From an uncultured Porphyromonas sp. (GTDB lineage Bacteria; Bacteroidota; Bacteroidia; Bacteroidales; Porphyromonadaceae): a DNA stretch of 21,432 nucleotides. Location: positions 1 through 21,432 of the forward strand of contig NZ_CAJZFJ010000040.1 in NCBI RefSeq assembly GCF_915070105.1, written 5' to 3'. Each line of letters starts with the position of its first letter. The first letter of the stretch is position 1. Below the pieces are notes generated by a model that was given only the letters and a program-made list of their open reading frames with translations, was not told the DNA's origin and ran no database searches. A program made the position numbers and the translations under genes. Below are positions 1-7,659 of this stretch, one piece after another.

Positions 1-54
1 TAGCGCACCTGCTTTGGGAGCAGGGGGTCCCAGGTTCGAATCCTGGTATCCCGA
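1..54 (+). tRNA. tRNA-Pro (UGG anticodon), 5' end outside the window
   Basis: Seen: an anticodon arm with stem 8-12/20-24 and a seven-base loop at 13-19, giving anticodon TGG at 15-17. The T arm has stem 30-34/42-46 around loop TTCGAAT. The 3' acceptor strand is 47-53 and the discriminator A is base 54. The 3' strand of the D stem (GCGC) is at 3-6; the acceptor 5' strand and most of the D arm lie before base 1. No CCA is encoded, so it must be added after transcription. The UGG anticodon reads proline codons. Confidence 0.88.
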
Positions 55-64
55 CGATACACAA

Positions 65-99
65 GAGAGGTCTGATGTAGCCACTACGTCAGACCTCTC
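65..99 (+). terminator. Hairpin terminator after tRNA-Pro
   Basis: Bases 65-80 pair with 84-99 over 16 bp, with one G-U pair and a three-base loop (cca). It begins 11 bases after the tRNA end and is followed by a short T-containing run (tcgtttgtat). The position fits termination or processing of the tRNA transcript. The T-tract is weak, so efficient intrinsic termination is inferred. Confidence 0.7.
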
Positions 100-124
100 A
101 TCGTTTGTATCCACTGGCGAAGGC

Positions 125-151
125 TTGTTTGTGAGAGCTGTCGTACCTTTG
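125..151 (+). promoter_or_regulatory. Possible Bacteroidota-type promoter for the methyltransferase gene
   Basis: TACCTTTG at 144-151 matches the Bacteroidota -7 consensus TAnnTTTG. TTG at 125-127 and TTTG at 128-131 lie upstream, but their spacing is shorter than the usual distance to a -33 TTTG, so the upstream element is imperfect. Transcription would start near 155-160, giving a leader of about 90 bases before the ATG at 246. Confidence 0.4.
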
Positions 152-245
152 GAGGACAAATAGAGCCAGAGGTGCTGGGTTCAAGCCCCTCTACCAAGTC
201 AAGTAATCACCTCTCCCTCGTGAGTGGAGAGAATGGATAGACAAA

Positions 246-1880
246 ATGGAAGAAAATTATAGATTGATCGCAAAGACGCTCCTGTCACTGGAGCCCGTCC
301 TTGCCAAGGAACTAGAGACGCTGGGTGCGACCGACATCGAGGAGGGACGCCGAATGGTCTCCTTCGCAGGTAGCAAGGAGATGCTCTACAAGGCAAACTA
401 CCACCTGCGTACGGCTCTGCGTATCCTTCGCCCCATAGCCTCCTTTCACGCTTCATCACCTGATGAGCTGTACGAGGAGCTACGCAGGCTCGACTGGGGA
501 CAATGGATGCGCCCTACCGATACCTTCGCCTTCGATACCGTTGTCTATTCGGAGACGTTCACCCACAGCAAGTACGCTGGCTACCGAGCCAAGGACGCTC
601 TAGCGGACTACTTCCGTGAGAAGTACGGCACGAGACCCACGGTGCGTCTAGACAATCCCGACCTACTCTTCCACATCCACATCTCGCATGAGGAGGTAAC
701 CCTAGCCCTCGACAGCTCGGGCGAGAGCCTGCACAAGCGTGGCTGGCGCATGGCACAGACCGAGGCTCCGATGAGCGAAGTCCTCGCCGCTGGTATCCTG
801 CTGATGGCAGGCTGGAGCGGGAAGACAGACTTCATCGACCCTATGTGTGGCTCGGGGACACTCCTAGTGGAGGCTGCACTGATCGCTCGTGGGATCGCTC
901 CAGGCTCCTTCCGCAAGCGGGGCTTCGCCTTCCAGCGGTGGAGAGACTACGATGCCGAGCTCTTCGAGCAAATCAAGGCCGACCACACAGCTGAACGCAC
1001 CTTCGCACACCATATCTACGGCTCCGACAGCTCTATGGAGGCCGTCCAGATAGCACGTCACAACGTCCGTGCAGCAGGTCTCACGGACGATATTACCATC
1101 CTGCACCGCTCGATGCAGCAGTGCCCTGCTCCCGAAGCCCCCGCACTCATCGTCACGAACCCGCCCTATGGCGAGCGCCTTCGGATGCGTGATGCCGAGG
1201 AGCTCTACAGCATGATCGGGGAGCGACTGAAGCACAACTATGCAGGCTCTACGGCTTGGATCTTGGCTTACCGCCCCGAGCACTTCGACCATATTGGCCT
1301 GCGACATAGTGCTCGCCACAAGCTCCTCAACGGGGCTCTGGAGTGTGAGCTACGAGCCTACGAACTCTTCGCAGGCAAGCGGGATGACTTCAAGCGCAGG
1401 GATCGGGAGCGAGACCGAGCCTTCCGCCCCGAGCGTCCTAGGGGCGAGCGTAGCGACCGCCCTAGGGGAGAGGGTAGTGCACGTCCTGGGGGAGAACGTA
1501 GTGACCGCCCCCGCCGATCCGCCTCCGACCGCCCTCGTAGGGACTGGGAGGAGCGTCCTCGCAGAGATCGTGACGATCGTCCCCGTCGTGACCGAGAGGA
1601 TCGCCCCAAGAGACGCTATGACTTCGCAGACGAAGGAGCGAGGGAACGCAAGCAAGAAGGGGGTAAGGAGCGCACCTTTGCTCCACGAGATGAGCACAGA
1701 CGCCCCAAGCGCACCTCCTCGCCTCGCCCCGAGGGCAAGCCTCGTGAAGAACGTGCGGGGCTGTGGCCAAACGACCGCTTCAAGTACCGAGACGAAGAAG
1801 GCCGAGAGCGTACCCGCCCCCGCCGCTTCGTCCACCTACAGACCTTCGGCAGCGAAGGCAAGGACAAGGATCAAGACTAG
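246..1880 (+). CDS. THUMP-domain class I SAM-dependent rRNA methyltransferase (RlmL/YpsC type) with Arg-rich repeat tail
   Basis: The product has 544 residues. Residues 1-160 look like the N-terminal ferredoxin-like and THUMP RNA-binding part of RlmL/YpsC proteins. Residues 165-385 form a Rossmann methyltransferase. The SAM motif DPMCGSGT lies near 198, and the catalytic NPPYGERL (NPPY motif of N-methyltransferases) near 304. By family this methylates a guanine N2 in 23S rRNA (G2445 in E. coli); the exact target here is inferred. Unlike E. coli RlmKL there is no second methyltransferase domain. Instead, about 160 residues rich in Arg, Asp, Glu and Pro follow, including an eight-residue tandem repeat at 397-460. 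The tail is presumably disordered and may bind RNA. The gene stands alone on the plus strand and converges with recG. No Shine-Dalgarno sequence is visible; the ATG follows an A-rich stretch. Confidence 0.9.
   Translation: MEENYRLIAKTLLSLEPVLAKELETLGATDIEEGRRMVSFAGSKEMLYKANYHLRTALRILRPIASFHASSPDELYEELRRLDWGQWMRPTDTFAFDTVVYSETFTHSKYAGYRAKDALADYFREKYGTRPTVRLDNPDLLFHIHISHEEVTLALDSSGESLHKRGWRMAQTEAPMSEVLAAGILLMAGWSGKTDFIDPMCGSGTLLVEAALIARGIAPGSFRKRGFAFQRWRDYDAELFEQIKADHTAERTFAHHIYGSDSSMEAVQIARHNVRAAGLTDDITILHRSMQQCPAPEAPALIVTNPPYGERLRMRDAEELYSMIGERLKHNYAGSTAWILAYRPEHFDHIGLRHSARHKLLNGALECELRAYELFAGKRDDFKRRDRERDRAFRPERPRGERSDRPRGEGSARPGGERSDRPRRSASDRPRRDWEERPRRDRDDRPRRDREDRPKRRYDFADEGARERKQEGGKERTFAPRDEHRRPKRTSSPRPEGKPREERAGLWPNDRFKYRDEEGRERTRPRRFVHLQTFGSEGKDKDQD
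1434..1625 (+). repeat. 24-bp in-frame tandem repeat (eight-residue RPR-type unit)
   Basis: Seven 24-bp units begin at 1434, 1458, 1482, 1506, 1530, 1554 and 1578, with a degenerate eighth at 1602. Each encodes RPxxxxxx: RPRGERSD, RPRGEGSA, RPGGERSD, RPRRSASD, RPRRDWEE, RPRRDRDD, RPRRDRED, RPKRRYDF. The first three units are close at DNA level and the later ones have drifted. Because the unit is a multiple of three, copy-number change would keep the frame. Confidence 0.85.
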
Positions 1881-1884
1881 CCAG

Positions 1885-1933
1885 ATACAACGACCGCCGA
1901 TAGCGTATGATACGCTATCGGCGGTCGTTGTAT
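1885..1933. terminator. Perfect 23-bp hairpin between convergent genes
   Basis: Bases 1885-1907 are the exact reverse complement of 1911-1933, leaving a three-base loop (tga). It starts five bases after the methyltransferase stop and lies between that gene and the end of recG on the other strand. It most likely terminates transcription from both sides. There is no strong T-tract on either side, although a tttt follows on the plus strand at about 1942-1945. Confidence 0.75.
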
Positions 1934-1988
1934 TAGGCGATGTTTTAGGGAAGAAAGGGGCGTCAGCTTGCTCTGCCCTCCTCCCGCC

Positions 1989-4082
1989 TCAGGATATTTG
2001 GCTCCAGCTAGGACGCTCGTGGTAGAGGGCGTCGAGACGCTGACGTAGGGGCTCGTTCTTCGCTAGGGTAAGGGGGGGATCTTCGGCGAGGATCTCTTCG
2101 GCGAGGTCTCGGGTGTACTGCACCATCGCTCCATCTAGGGCGGGGTTGGCGATACGCAGGCTCAGTTGCTGCCCGCTCTGACGTGTACCATCGATCTCCC
2201 CAAAGCCCCTCAGACGCATATCTTCCTCGGCGATCTCGAAGCCGTCGTTGGTCTCGACCATGATCGCTATCCGTCGCTTAGCATCCTCACCGAGTTCGTT
2301 GCCCGTGAGGAGGATGCAGTAGCTCTGGCTAGCCCCTCGCCCTACTCGTCCTCGGAGCTGGTGTAGCTGTGAGAGTCCGAAGCGATTAGCCCCTTCGATG
2401 ACCATGACGGAGGCATTGGGGACATTTACCCCAACCTCAATAACTGTCGTAGCGAGCATAATCTCCGCCTCGCCCGAGGCAAAGCGGCGCATCTCCTCGT
2501 CCTTCTTCTCAGGCTTCATCTTGCCGTGCACCATCACGATCGTGTACTCGGGGAAACGCTCTCGGTAGCGCACAAGCCCTTCCTCTAGGGCTCGTATCTC
2601 CTCCCGTTCGTTCTCCTCGATCATGGGGAAGACGACGTAGGCCTGCCGACCCTCTGCTATCTGTCGCTCGAGGAAGGCATAGACCTCGAAGATATGGCTC
2701 TCGGGCTGATGGTACGTCTGGATAGGTTTGCGCCCTGGGGGGAGCTCGTCGATGACGGATATGTCGAGGTCTCCGTAGAGCGTCATCGCCAGCGTCCGTG
2801 GGATAGGCGTGGCGCTCATGATGAGGATATGTGGGTGCTGGGACTCGTTCTTCGTCCACAAGCCTGAGCGTTGGACGACCCCGAAGCGATGCTGTTCGTC
2901 GATCACAGCGAGCCCTAGGCGGTGGAACTGCACCACAGGCTCTAGCAAGGCATGCGTACCGACGATGATCCGAAGGGAGCCATCACGGAGTCCCTCGTGT
3001 AGCTTGGTGCGCTCCCGCTTCTTCGTACTGCCTAGGAGTAGCCCCACCTCTATATCCAGTGGGGCGAGGAGCTCCGTGAGGGAGAGGAAGTGCTGGCGTG
3101 CAAGGATCTCCGTCGGAGCCATCATGCAGGCCTGATAGCCATTATCTAGGGCAAGGAGCATAGCGAAGAGTGCCACAAGGGTCTTACCACTGCCCACATC
3201 CCCCTGCACCAGTCTATTCATCTGCCGGCCACTGACGACGTCGGTCTGTATCTCACGGATCACCCGCTTCTGCGCCCCTGTTAGGTCAAAGGGTAGGGAG
3301 CTGTATAGCCCACGGAAGGCTTCGCCGACACGGGGCAGAGGGAAGCCTGGCGACGTTGCCTTCCGCTCGTTCTTCATCCCGAGGAGACGTAGCTGGATGA
3401 AGAAGAGTTCGTCAAACTTCAGACGGCGTCGTGCTGCCTCGAGCTCCGTATTGCCCTCGGGGAAGTGTATCTGCTGGATCGCCGTACTATACGGGATGAG
3501 CTGAGCTCGCTGTATGATATGTTCGGGGAGGGTCTCTCGGATCTGGCTACGACAAGCCTCCAATAGGATGTAGAGGAGCTGTCGCATCTGTCGGTTAGCG
3601 ATGCCTATACGCTTGACCTTCTCGGTGAGCGGGTAGATCGGCATAAGACCTCCGCTGACAGCCTGCTCACGACTCTCCTCGTCCACCTCGGGGTGGTTGA
3701 TACTGTACGAACCATTGAAGAATACGGGTTTGCCAAAGATGAGATAAGTCTGTCCTACGGGGTAGAGACGCTGGATTGTAGCCAGTGACCGAAACCAAAC
3801 GAGCTCGATTGTCCCCGTACCATCGGAGAAATACGCTACGAGTCGCTTCTTTCGCCCTTCGCCTACTTCCTTGTAGTCCCTGATATAGCCACGTAGCTGG
3901 ATGCTGGGCATCTCCCCCCGTAGCTCTCTAATGGTATAGACTCGGGAGCGATCCACATATCGGGTCGGGAAGTAATGTAGGAGGTCAAGGTAGGTGTACA
4001 GATCCAGCTCCTCGGCGAGTACCGTGGCTCGCTTCGGGCCAATCCCCGGGAGGTACGTCAGAGGAGTCTGGAAGATGTCCAT
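1989..4082 (-). CDS. recG: ATP-dependent DNA helicase RecG
   Basis: RecG unwinds branched DNA, remodelling stalled replication forks and Holliday junctions. The product has 697 residues from the ATG at 4082. The frame is open for 19 more codons upstream, but that stretch lies inside ispD and does not look like RecG; MDIFQTPLTYLPGIGPKRA is the natural N-terminus and gives the usual RecG length. Seen: the wedge-domain HhH motif LPGIGPKRA, an OB-like segment (LRGYIRDYK), Walker A GDVGSGKT near residue 293, the DEQH box (VIDEQHRFGVVQR) near 393, SATPIPRT, and the C-terminal helicase lobe with QLRGRVGRG. It starts seven bases after the ispD stop, so it is probably co-transcribed with xseB and ispD. 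Confidence 0.95.
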   Translation of the reverse strand: MDIFQTPLTYLPGIGPKRATVLAEELDLYTYLDLLHYFPTRYVDRSRVYTIRELRGEMPSIQLRGYIRDYKEVGEGRKKRLVAYFSDGTGTIELVWFRSLATIQRLYPVGQTYLIFGKPVFFNGSYSINHPEVDEESREQAVSGGLMPIYPLTEKVKRIGIANRQMRQLLYILLEACRSQIRETLPEHIIQRAQLIPYSTAIQQIHFPEGNTELEAARRRLKFDELFFIQLRLLGMKNERKATSPGFPLPRVGEAFRGLYSSLPFDLTGAQKRVIREIQTDVVSGRQMNRLVQGDVGSGKTLVALFAMLLALDNGYQACMMAPTEILARQHFLSLTELLAPLDIEVGLLLGSTKKRERTKLHEGLRDGSLRIIVGTHALLEPVVQFHRLGLAVIDEQHRFGVVQRSGLWTKNESQHPHILIMSATPIPRTLAMTLYGDLDISVIDELPPGRKPIQTYHQPESHIFEVYAFLERQIAEGRQAYVVFPMIEENEREEIRALEEGLVRYRERFPEYTIVMVHGKMKPEKKDEEMRRFASGEAEIMLATTVIEVGVNVPNASVMVIEGANRFGLSQLHQLRGRVGRGASQSYCILLTGNELGEDAKRRIAIMVETNDGFEIAEEDMRLRGFGEIDGTRQSGQQLSLRIANPALDGAMVQYTRDLAEEILAEDPPLTLAKNEPLRQRLDALYHERPSWSQIS

Positions 4083-4089
4083 GCGGGTG

Positions 4090-4800
4090 CTAAGGCGAAG
4101 GGGGGCTCTGCAGGAGTAACTCTGCGAGCTTGAGGTCAAGGCTAGTGGTGAGCTTGATGTTGGTTACCTCTCCTCGCACGAGGCTCACTGCCCCCTTCTC
4201 GGCAGCCTCGTAGACGGAGGCATCATCAGTGAAGGAAGGGGAATAGGGGGTCTCGTAGGCAGCTCGTATCCGATCTAGGCGGAAGGTCTGCGGTGTCTGT
4301 ACGGCGACGTAGCTAGAGCGGTCGATAGCAACACTCTCGGTCTCGGAGGAGCGCCGACGCAGACTATTCGAGATAGGGATCACGGGCAGAGCAGCACCAC
4401 TTACCTCAGCCGTGGTGAAGCAAGCCTCGATGAGCGAACGGGAAGCAAAGGGTCGGACACCATCATGGATAGCCACGAGGCCACTAGCAGGCAGGCTGGC
4501 GAGTCCACTGCGTACCGACTCAAAGCGTGTCGCACCGCCTAGGGCAAGAGTATGAGGGAGGGTGAAGTCATGCTCCCCGCATAGCCTAGCCCACTGTGAG
4601 ATTTGGTCACGGGGTAGGACTAGGACGATCCGCTCCACAAGACCATAGAAACGCTCTAGGGTGTGCATAAGCACAGGTCGCCCACCTATGGGGAGGAACT
4701 GCTTGGGGATATCGCTCTGCATCCGCTCGCCCCTGCCCCCTGCGACGATGACAGCATAGCGGGGGAGCATGGTGGGATGTTGGGGTGTCGTCGTTGCCAT
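4090..4800 (-). CDS. ispD: 2-C-methyl-D-erythritol 4-phosphate cytidylyltransferase IspD
   Basis: IspD joins CTP and methylerythritol 4-phosphate to form CDP-ME, the third step of the MEP route to isoprenoid precursors, in the cytoplasm. The product has 236 residues, as usual. Seen: the nucleotide-binding loop AVIVAGGRGERM at 16-27, PKQF with the conserved Lys near 33, GGATRFESVRSGL, the metal/CTP motif HDGVRPF, VQTPQTF and a C-terminal TNIKLTTSLDLKLAE. The first ten residues are low-information and the second ATG (residue 11, base 4770) could be the true start. It lies 26 bases after xseB and seven before recG. This is one of the enzymes that marks use of the MEP pathway rather than mevalonate. 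Confidence 0.95.
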   Translation of the reverse strand: MATTTPQHPTMLPRYAVIVAGGRGERMQSDIPKQFLPIGGRPVLMHTLERFYGLVERIVLVLPRDQISQWARLCGEHDFTLPHTLALGGATRFESVRSGLASLPASGLVAIHDGVRPFASRSLIEACFTTAEVSGAALPVIPISNSLRRRSSETESVAIDRSSYVAVQTPQTFRLDRIRAAYETPYSPSFTDDASVYEAAEKGAVSLVRGEVTNIKLTTSLDLKLAELLLQSPPSP

Positions 4801-4826
4801 AGGGCTGATGAGATTTGTGTTGCCTT

Positions 4827-5066
4827 TTACTGCTCAGGTGAAGGGCCTTCGGCACTCTGCGCAGCTGGATCTTCTGACAGATGCGCCATCATGGTAGTGA
4901 GCTGTTGGTCGGCATGGGTGAGCTTGCTCCGGCAGAACTTTGTCAGTTCTACCGCTTCAGCGACGAGCTTAGTAAGCTCATCCACGTCTGGGCTATCCTG
5001 CTCGATATGACGTACGATCGTCTCTAGTCGGGTGACAGCTTCTTTATAGGTTAAGTTTTGCTTCAT
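4827..5066 (-). CDS. xseB: Exodeoxyribonuclease VII small subunit
   Basis: The product has 79 residues. The N-terminal helical segment (LTYKEAVTRLETIVRHIEQDSPDVDELTKLV) is the hallmark of XseB, the small subunit that assembles with XseA into a single-strand DNA exonuclease. A helical second half with FCRSKLTHADQQL and an acidic, Pro/Ser-rich tail follow. xseA is often next to xseB, but is not in this window; the upstream neighbour here is an unrelated acyltransferase. It appears to be the first gene of an xseB-ispD-recG transcription unit, with a TAnnTTTG-type box 28 bases before the ATG. Confidence 0.9.
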   Translation of the reverse strand: MKQNLTYKEAVTRLETIVRHIEQDSPDVDELTKLVAEAVELTKFCRSKLTHADQQLTTMMAHLSEDPAAQSAEGPSPEQ

Positions 5067-5093
5067 TGATCTATTGGGATTACTTGTCCCCTA

Positions 5094-5101
5094 CAAATAT
5101 A
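5094..5101 (-). promoter_or_regulatory. -7 box (TATATTTG) upstream of xseB-ispD-recG
   Basis: Read on the minus strand, bases 5101-5094 are TATATTTG, a full match to TAnnTTTG. The box lies 28 bases before the xseB ATG, the expected distance for a short leader. No clear -33 TTTG is seen at the right spacing. Confidence 0.5.
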
Positions 5102-5164
5102 CAACTCTCCTACGTGCTAGCGAATACCCCGAGGTCTTCACCTCCCGATCCGAAGGTGCTTCGA

Positions 5165-5208
5165 CGACCTCTCCCCACCCCCATATTAGGGGTTGTGGGG
5201 AGAGGTCG
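5165..5208 (-). terminator. Hairpin after the acyltransferase gene
   Basis: Bases 5165-5178 pair with 5195-5208 over 14 bp. Inside it cccc (5179-5182) pairs with gggg (5189-5192), leaving a two-base bulge (tt) and the loop atatta. It is about 90 bases beyond the stop of the minus-strand acyltransferase gene and upstream of the xseB promoter box. No T-tract follows. Confidence 0.6.
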
Positions 5209-5296
5209 GTATATCGTGAGGGACAGTCGTAGCCTGCGCAACCTTGAGGCTAGGACTGACGCCGTAGGAGAATGCCTCGGGAGGTCTACCCTTAGG

Positions 5297-6364
5297 CTAC
5301 GAAGCTCGTCCACCGCAGAGGATGGAGAGGATCTTAGGGGCAATGCGCGCCAGCACCCAGTAGGCGATGAGCACGGTGACGAGTGTAATACCTGCGACGA
5401 TGAAGTAGGAGAGGATCATACCTATATCCGTCCCCGAGAGGAAGGCAACACGCCCGACGAGGGAGCGTGCAAACCCAATAATCAGGATCGCATGAGCCGC
5501 ATATATGAAGAAGACGTACTTGTTCATTCCCTCAAGCCATGCGGTAACCTTCGGAGCTCGTTCCACTAGTGTCGCAAACATCAGTATCCAAGCCACGATT
5601 GAGCAGGTTAGGTAGGGAAGCTCCAGCATGTGGTAGTAGCTCTTCGTAAAGAGGCAAGGTAAGACGAACGTCCCGACAGCCCAGACAGCGAAGCTCGGGA
5701 TAGCTAGCGGCCTGAGCTTGGCTATCGGATCCCACCCCTTCATGGCAAAGAGTGCTCCTATCGAATAGAAGAGTAGCGACCTAGGCTCGGCACCAATGAT
5801 ACGGAAGGGGTCTAGGACGAAGACACAGAGTAGGAAGAGCAGGGGCACGAAGTATCCCCGTGTCACCCTAAGTACAAAGTGGATAACGGGCGAGATGAAG
5901 GTCAGGACGATAAGGTCTCGTACGAACCAAAGAGGGTAGTTGATCGGAGCGAACCAAAGGTAGTCAAGGAGCTTAGCCCACTCAAAGTCGAAGGACTCTG
6001 TCCTAGGAAGTCCTACATAGGACGCCAGAGACTCTCTCGCTATGGAGATAGGAATGAAGATGAGGTTCCATATTAGATAAGGGACGATGAGCGTCCATAC
6101 TCGCTTCTTGGTCTCGGAGAGGTAGGTCGAGGTCTGCTCTAGGTTCTTCCCCTTGAAGGCATAGTAGCCCGAGAAGACGAAGAAGGCAGGCACTGCCATA
6201 CGTGTAAAGACCTCCTTAATAAGAGTAGCTACATACACATAGAGGCTATGATCACTCCCAAGGCTCTCGGGGGGGACAGGCTGCGTGTGGATCAGTATCA
6301 CCAGCAGTATCAGAGGGAAACGCAGGGAGGTGACTACGGATGAAAAGTGTTTGGATGGGTTCAT
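5297..6364 (-). CDS. Acyltransferase family 3 integral membrane protein
   Basis: The product has 355 residues and about ten hydrophobic segments. Family features seen: an N-terminal LRFPLILLVILIHTQP with the presumed catalytic His at 26, and RMAVPAFFVFSGYYAF, the conserved 'PxFFxxSGY' region. YLIWNLIFIPISIA and YPLWFVRDLIVL match the later conserved WF-R-L element. Such proteins (OafA/WecH-like) move acetyl or other acyl groups onto surface sugars or membrane molecules; the substrate here cannot be told. No polysaccharide genes are adjacent, so it is not obviously part of a glycan locus. It starts 50 bases after folE, with a small hairpin between, so transcription may be separate or shared. 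Confidence 0.85.
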   Translation of the reverse strand: MNPSKHFSSVVTSLRFPLILLVILIHTQPVPPESLGSDHSLYVYVATLIKEVFTRMAVPAFFVFSGYYAFKGKNLEQTSTYLSETKKRVWTLIVPYLIWNLIFIPISIARESLASYVGLPRTESFDFEWAKLLDYLWFAPINYPLWFVRDLIVLTFISPVIHFVLRVTRGYFVPLLFLLCVFVLDPFRIIGAEPRSLLFYSIGALFAMKGWDPIAKLRPLAIPSFAVWAVGTFVLPCLFTKSYYHMLELPYLTCSIVAWILMFATLVERAPKVTAWLEGMNKYVFFIYAAHAILIIGFARSLVGRVAFLSGTDIGMILSYFIVAGITLVTVLIAYWVLARIAPKILSILCGGRAS

Positions 6365-6393
6365 ATTAGAGGTATAAATAGTGATCTGTCCAA

Positions 6394-6414
6394 GAGAGGG
6401 TCGGTGTCCCTCTC
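6394..6414 (-). terminator. Small hairpin between folE and the acyltransferase gene
   Basis: gagaggg (6394-6400) pairs with ccctctc (6408-6414) around a seven-base loop, directly beside the folE stop. The stem is GC-rich with no T-tract, so it may be a weak terminator or an mRNA-end stabiliser rather than a strong stop. Confidence 0.4.
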
Positions 6415-6978
6415 CTAACGACCATGGGTGATGAGCTGCATGAACTCCTCACGGGTCTTCGCCTCACGGAAGGCACCAGTAAAGTCGCTGGTCGTCGTCA
6501 GGGAGTTCTGCTTCTCCACCCCACGCATCTGCATACACATGTGCTGGGCTTCGATGACAACGATTACCCCAAGAGGATTAAGAGCCTCCTGGATACACTC
6601 CTTGATCTGCATCGTCAGACGCTCCTGTACCTGCAGGCGACGGGCGAAGACCTCCACGACACGTGGGAGCTTAGATAGACCCGTGATATAACCGTTGGGG
6701 ATGTAGCCGATGTGCACCTTCCCGAAGAAGGGGAGCATGTGGTGCTCACAGAGGGAATAGAAGTCAATATCCTTGACGATGACCATCTGCCGGTAGTCTT
6801 CCTTGAACATAGCCGATCGGAGGATCTCATGGGGAGACTGGGTCATGCCCTGGGTGAGGAAGCGCATAGCCTTCCCCACACGCTCGGGGGTCTTTATGAG
6901 GCCTTCGCGCTGGGGGTCTTCACCTAGTAGGGATAGGATCTTGGAGTAATGGTACTGGAGCTCTTCGTCTTTTGTCAT
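6415..6978 (-). CDS. folE: GTP cyclohydrolase I
   Basis: FolE converts GTP to 7,8-dihydroneopterin triphosphate, the entry step to folate and other pterins. From the ATG at 6978 the product has 187 residues (MTKDEELQYHYSKIL), a normal length. The frame is open for 30 more codons but these overlap the SPOR gene and do not resemble FolE. Seen: the zinc ligands Cys77 and His80 in SLCEHHMLPFFGK, and Cys148 in EAQHMCMQMRG. GYITGLSKLPRVVEVFARRLQVQERLT is also present, as are the C-terminal SLTTTSDFTGAF and REEF. All catalytic positions are present. The ATG is 11 bases after the SPOR gene stop, so the two are very likely one transcript. Confidence 0.95.
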   Translation of the reverse strand: MTKDEELQYHYSKILSLLGEDPQREGLIKTPERVGKAMRFLTQGMTQSPHEILRSAMFKEDYRQMVIVKDIDFYSLCEHHMLPFFGKVHIGYIPNGYITGLSKLPRVVEVFARRLQVQERLTMQIKECIQEALNPLGVIVVIEAQHMCMQMRGVEKQNSLTTTSDFTGAFREAKTREEFMQLITHGR

Positions 6979-6989
6979 TGAGAGGTAGG

Positions 6990-7520
6990 TTAGTCTTCCG
7001 AGGTATTGGGTTCTGTATAATTGAGGATACGCACCTTGTCTCGCACGACATAGGATTCGCGTGCCCAAGAGGGGAGGATGGAGACAAGGCGTGCTCGGGC
7101 TTGTGTGGCTTCCTCCCGTGTGGCAAAGTTGCCTACGGCTAGACGCCAGAAGGGAGCCTTATAGGTGATGTAGCTGCTCATTGAGGGAGCTATCTGACGC
7201 AGCTTCTCGGCACGTGCATAGGCTTCGGCCTTGGCACCAGAACGGTTGCTGTTGAACATTTGCACCCGATAGCCCATGAGCAGGGTATAGTTGCCCTCAC
7301 GACCGAGGACTGCGCCCGAATTGGGAGCACCTACGAGCCTGCGTAGCTCGGGGGCTTGGTTGATAGTGACCACCCCTTCGCCGGGGGCTGTGGTCTCGAG
7401 TGCCTCGAGGATGTTCCGAGAGGTCTGCTTGGCAGGGGTCGCCTGTGCCGAGGCAACTTGTATCCCGATCACGAGCAAAAGTGAAAGGAATAAGAGGTGT
7501 CTATAGAGTCGCTTCATCAC
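6990..7520 (-). CDS. Exported SPOR-domain protein
   Basis: The product has 176 residues. Residues 1-25 are a signal peptide (basic MMKRLYRH, a hydrophobic core, then VASA before QA). A linker follows, and residues 75-170 form a SPOR-like domain (YRVQMFNSNRSGAKAEAYARAEKLRQ, then PFWRLAVGNFATREEATQARARL), the fold that binds denuded peptidoglycan glycan strands. The protein presumably works at the cell wall in the periplasm; its exact role is unknown. In other Bacteroidales this gene sits between tpiA and folE, as here. The start could also be the second ATG (7517). A -7 box lies 25 bases upstream. Confidence 0.85.
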   Translation of the reverse strand: MMKRLYRHLLFLSLLLVIGIQVASAQATPAKQTSRNILEALETTAPGEGVVTINQAPELRRLVGAPNSGAVLGREGNYTLLMGYRVQMFNSNRSGAKAEAYARAEKLRQIAPSMSSYITYKAPFWRLAVGNFATREEATQARARLVSILPSWARESYVVRDKVRILNYTEPNTSED

Positions 7521-7544
7521 TTATCTTATTTACGTCTGTAAGTG

Positions 7545-7552
7545 CAAAGATA
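7545..7552 (-). promoter_or_regulatory. -7 box (TATCTTTG) upstream of the SPOR-folE genes
   Basis: On the minus strand, bases 7552-7545 read TATCTTTG, matching TAnnTTTG, 25 bases before the SPOR gene ATG. No -33 TTTG at standard spacing is visible. Its presence suggests SPOR-folE have their own promoter, separate from the tpiA unit. Confidence 0.5.
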
Positions 7553-7659
7553 CTTTAAGTAGAGTTAATGTTCCCCCTTCCTCCCCTCCGAAGGCTTGGG
7601 ATTGTCCCCCTCGCCACCCCTCCCGAGGTTAGCTCTCCCCCCTTCCGAAGGCGGCCCCA

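Noticed and set aside
1240..2025. A 261-codon plus-strand frame overlapping the methyltransferase gene.
   Set aside because: It is a frame shadow: composition is driven by the 24-bp repeat of the real gene, it runs through the terminator hairpin and into recG, and it resembles no family.
4083..4139. Extra 19 codons at the N-terminus of RecG.
   Set aside because: They overlap the ispD end and lack RecG character; the ATG at 4082 gives the normal N-terminus and length.
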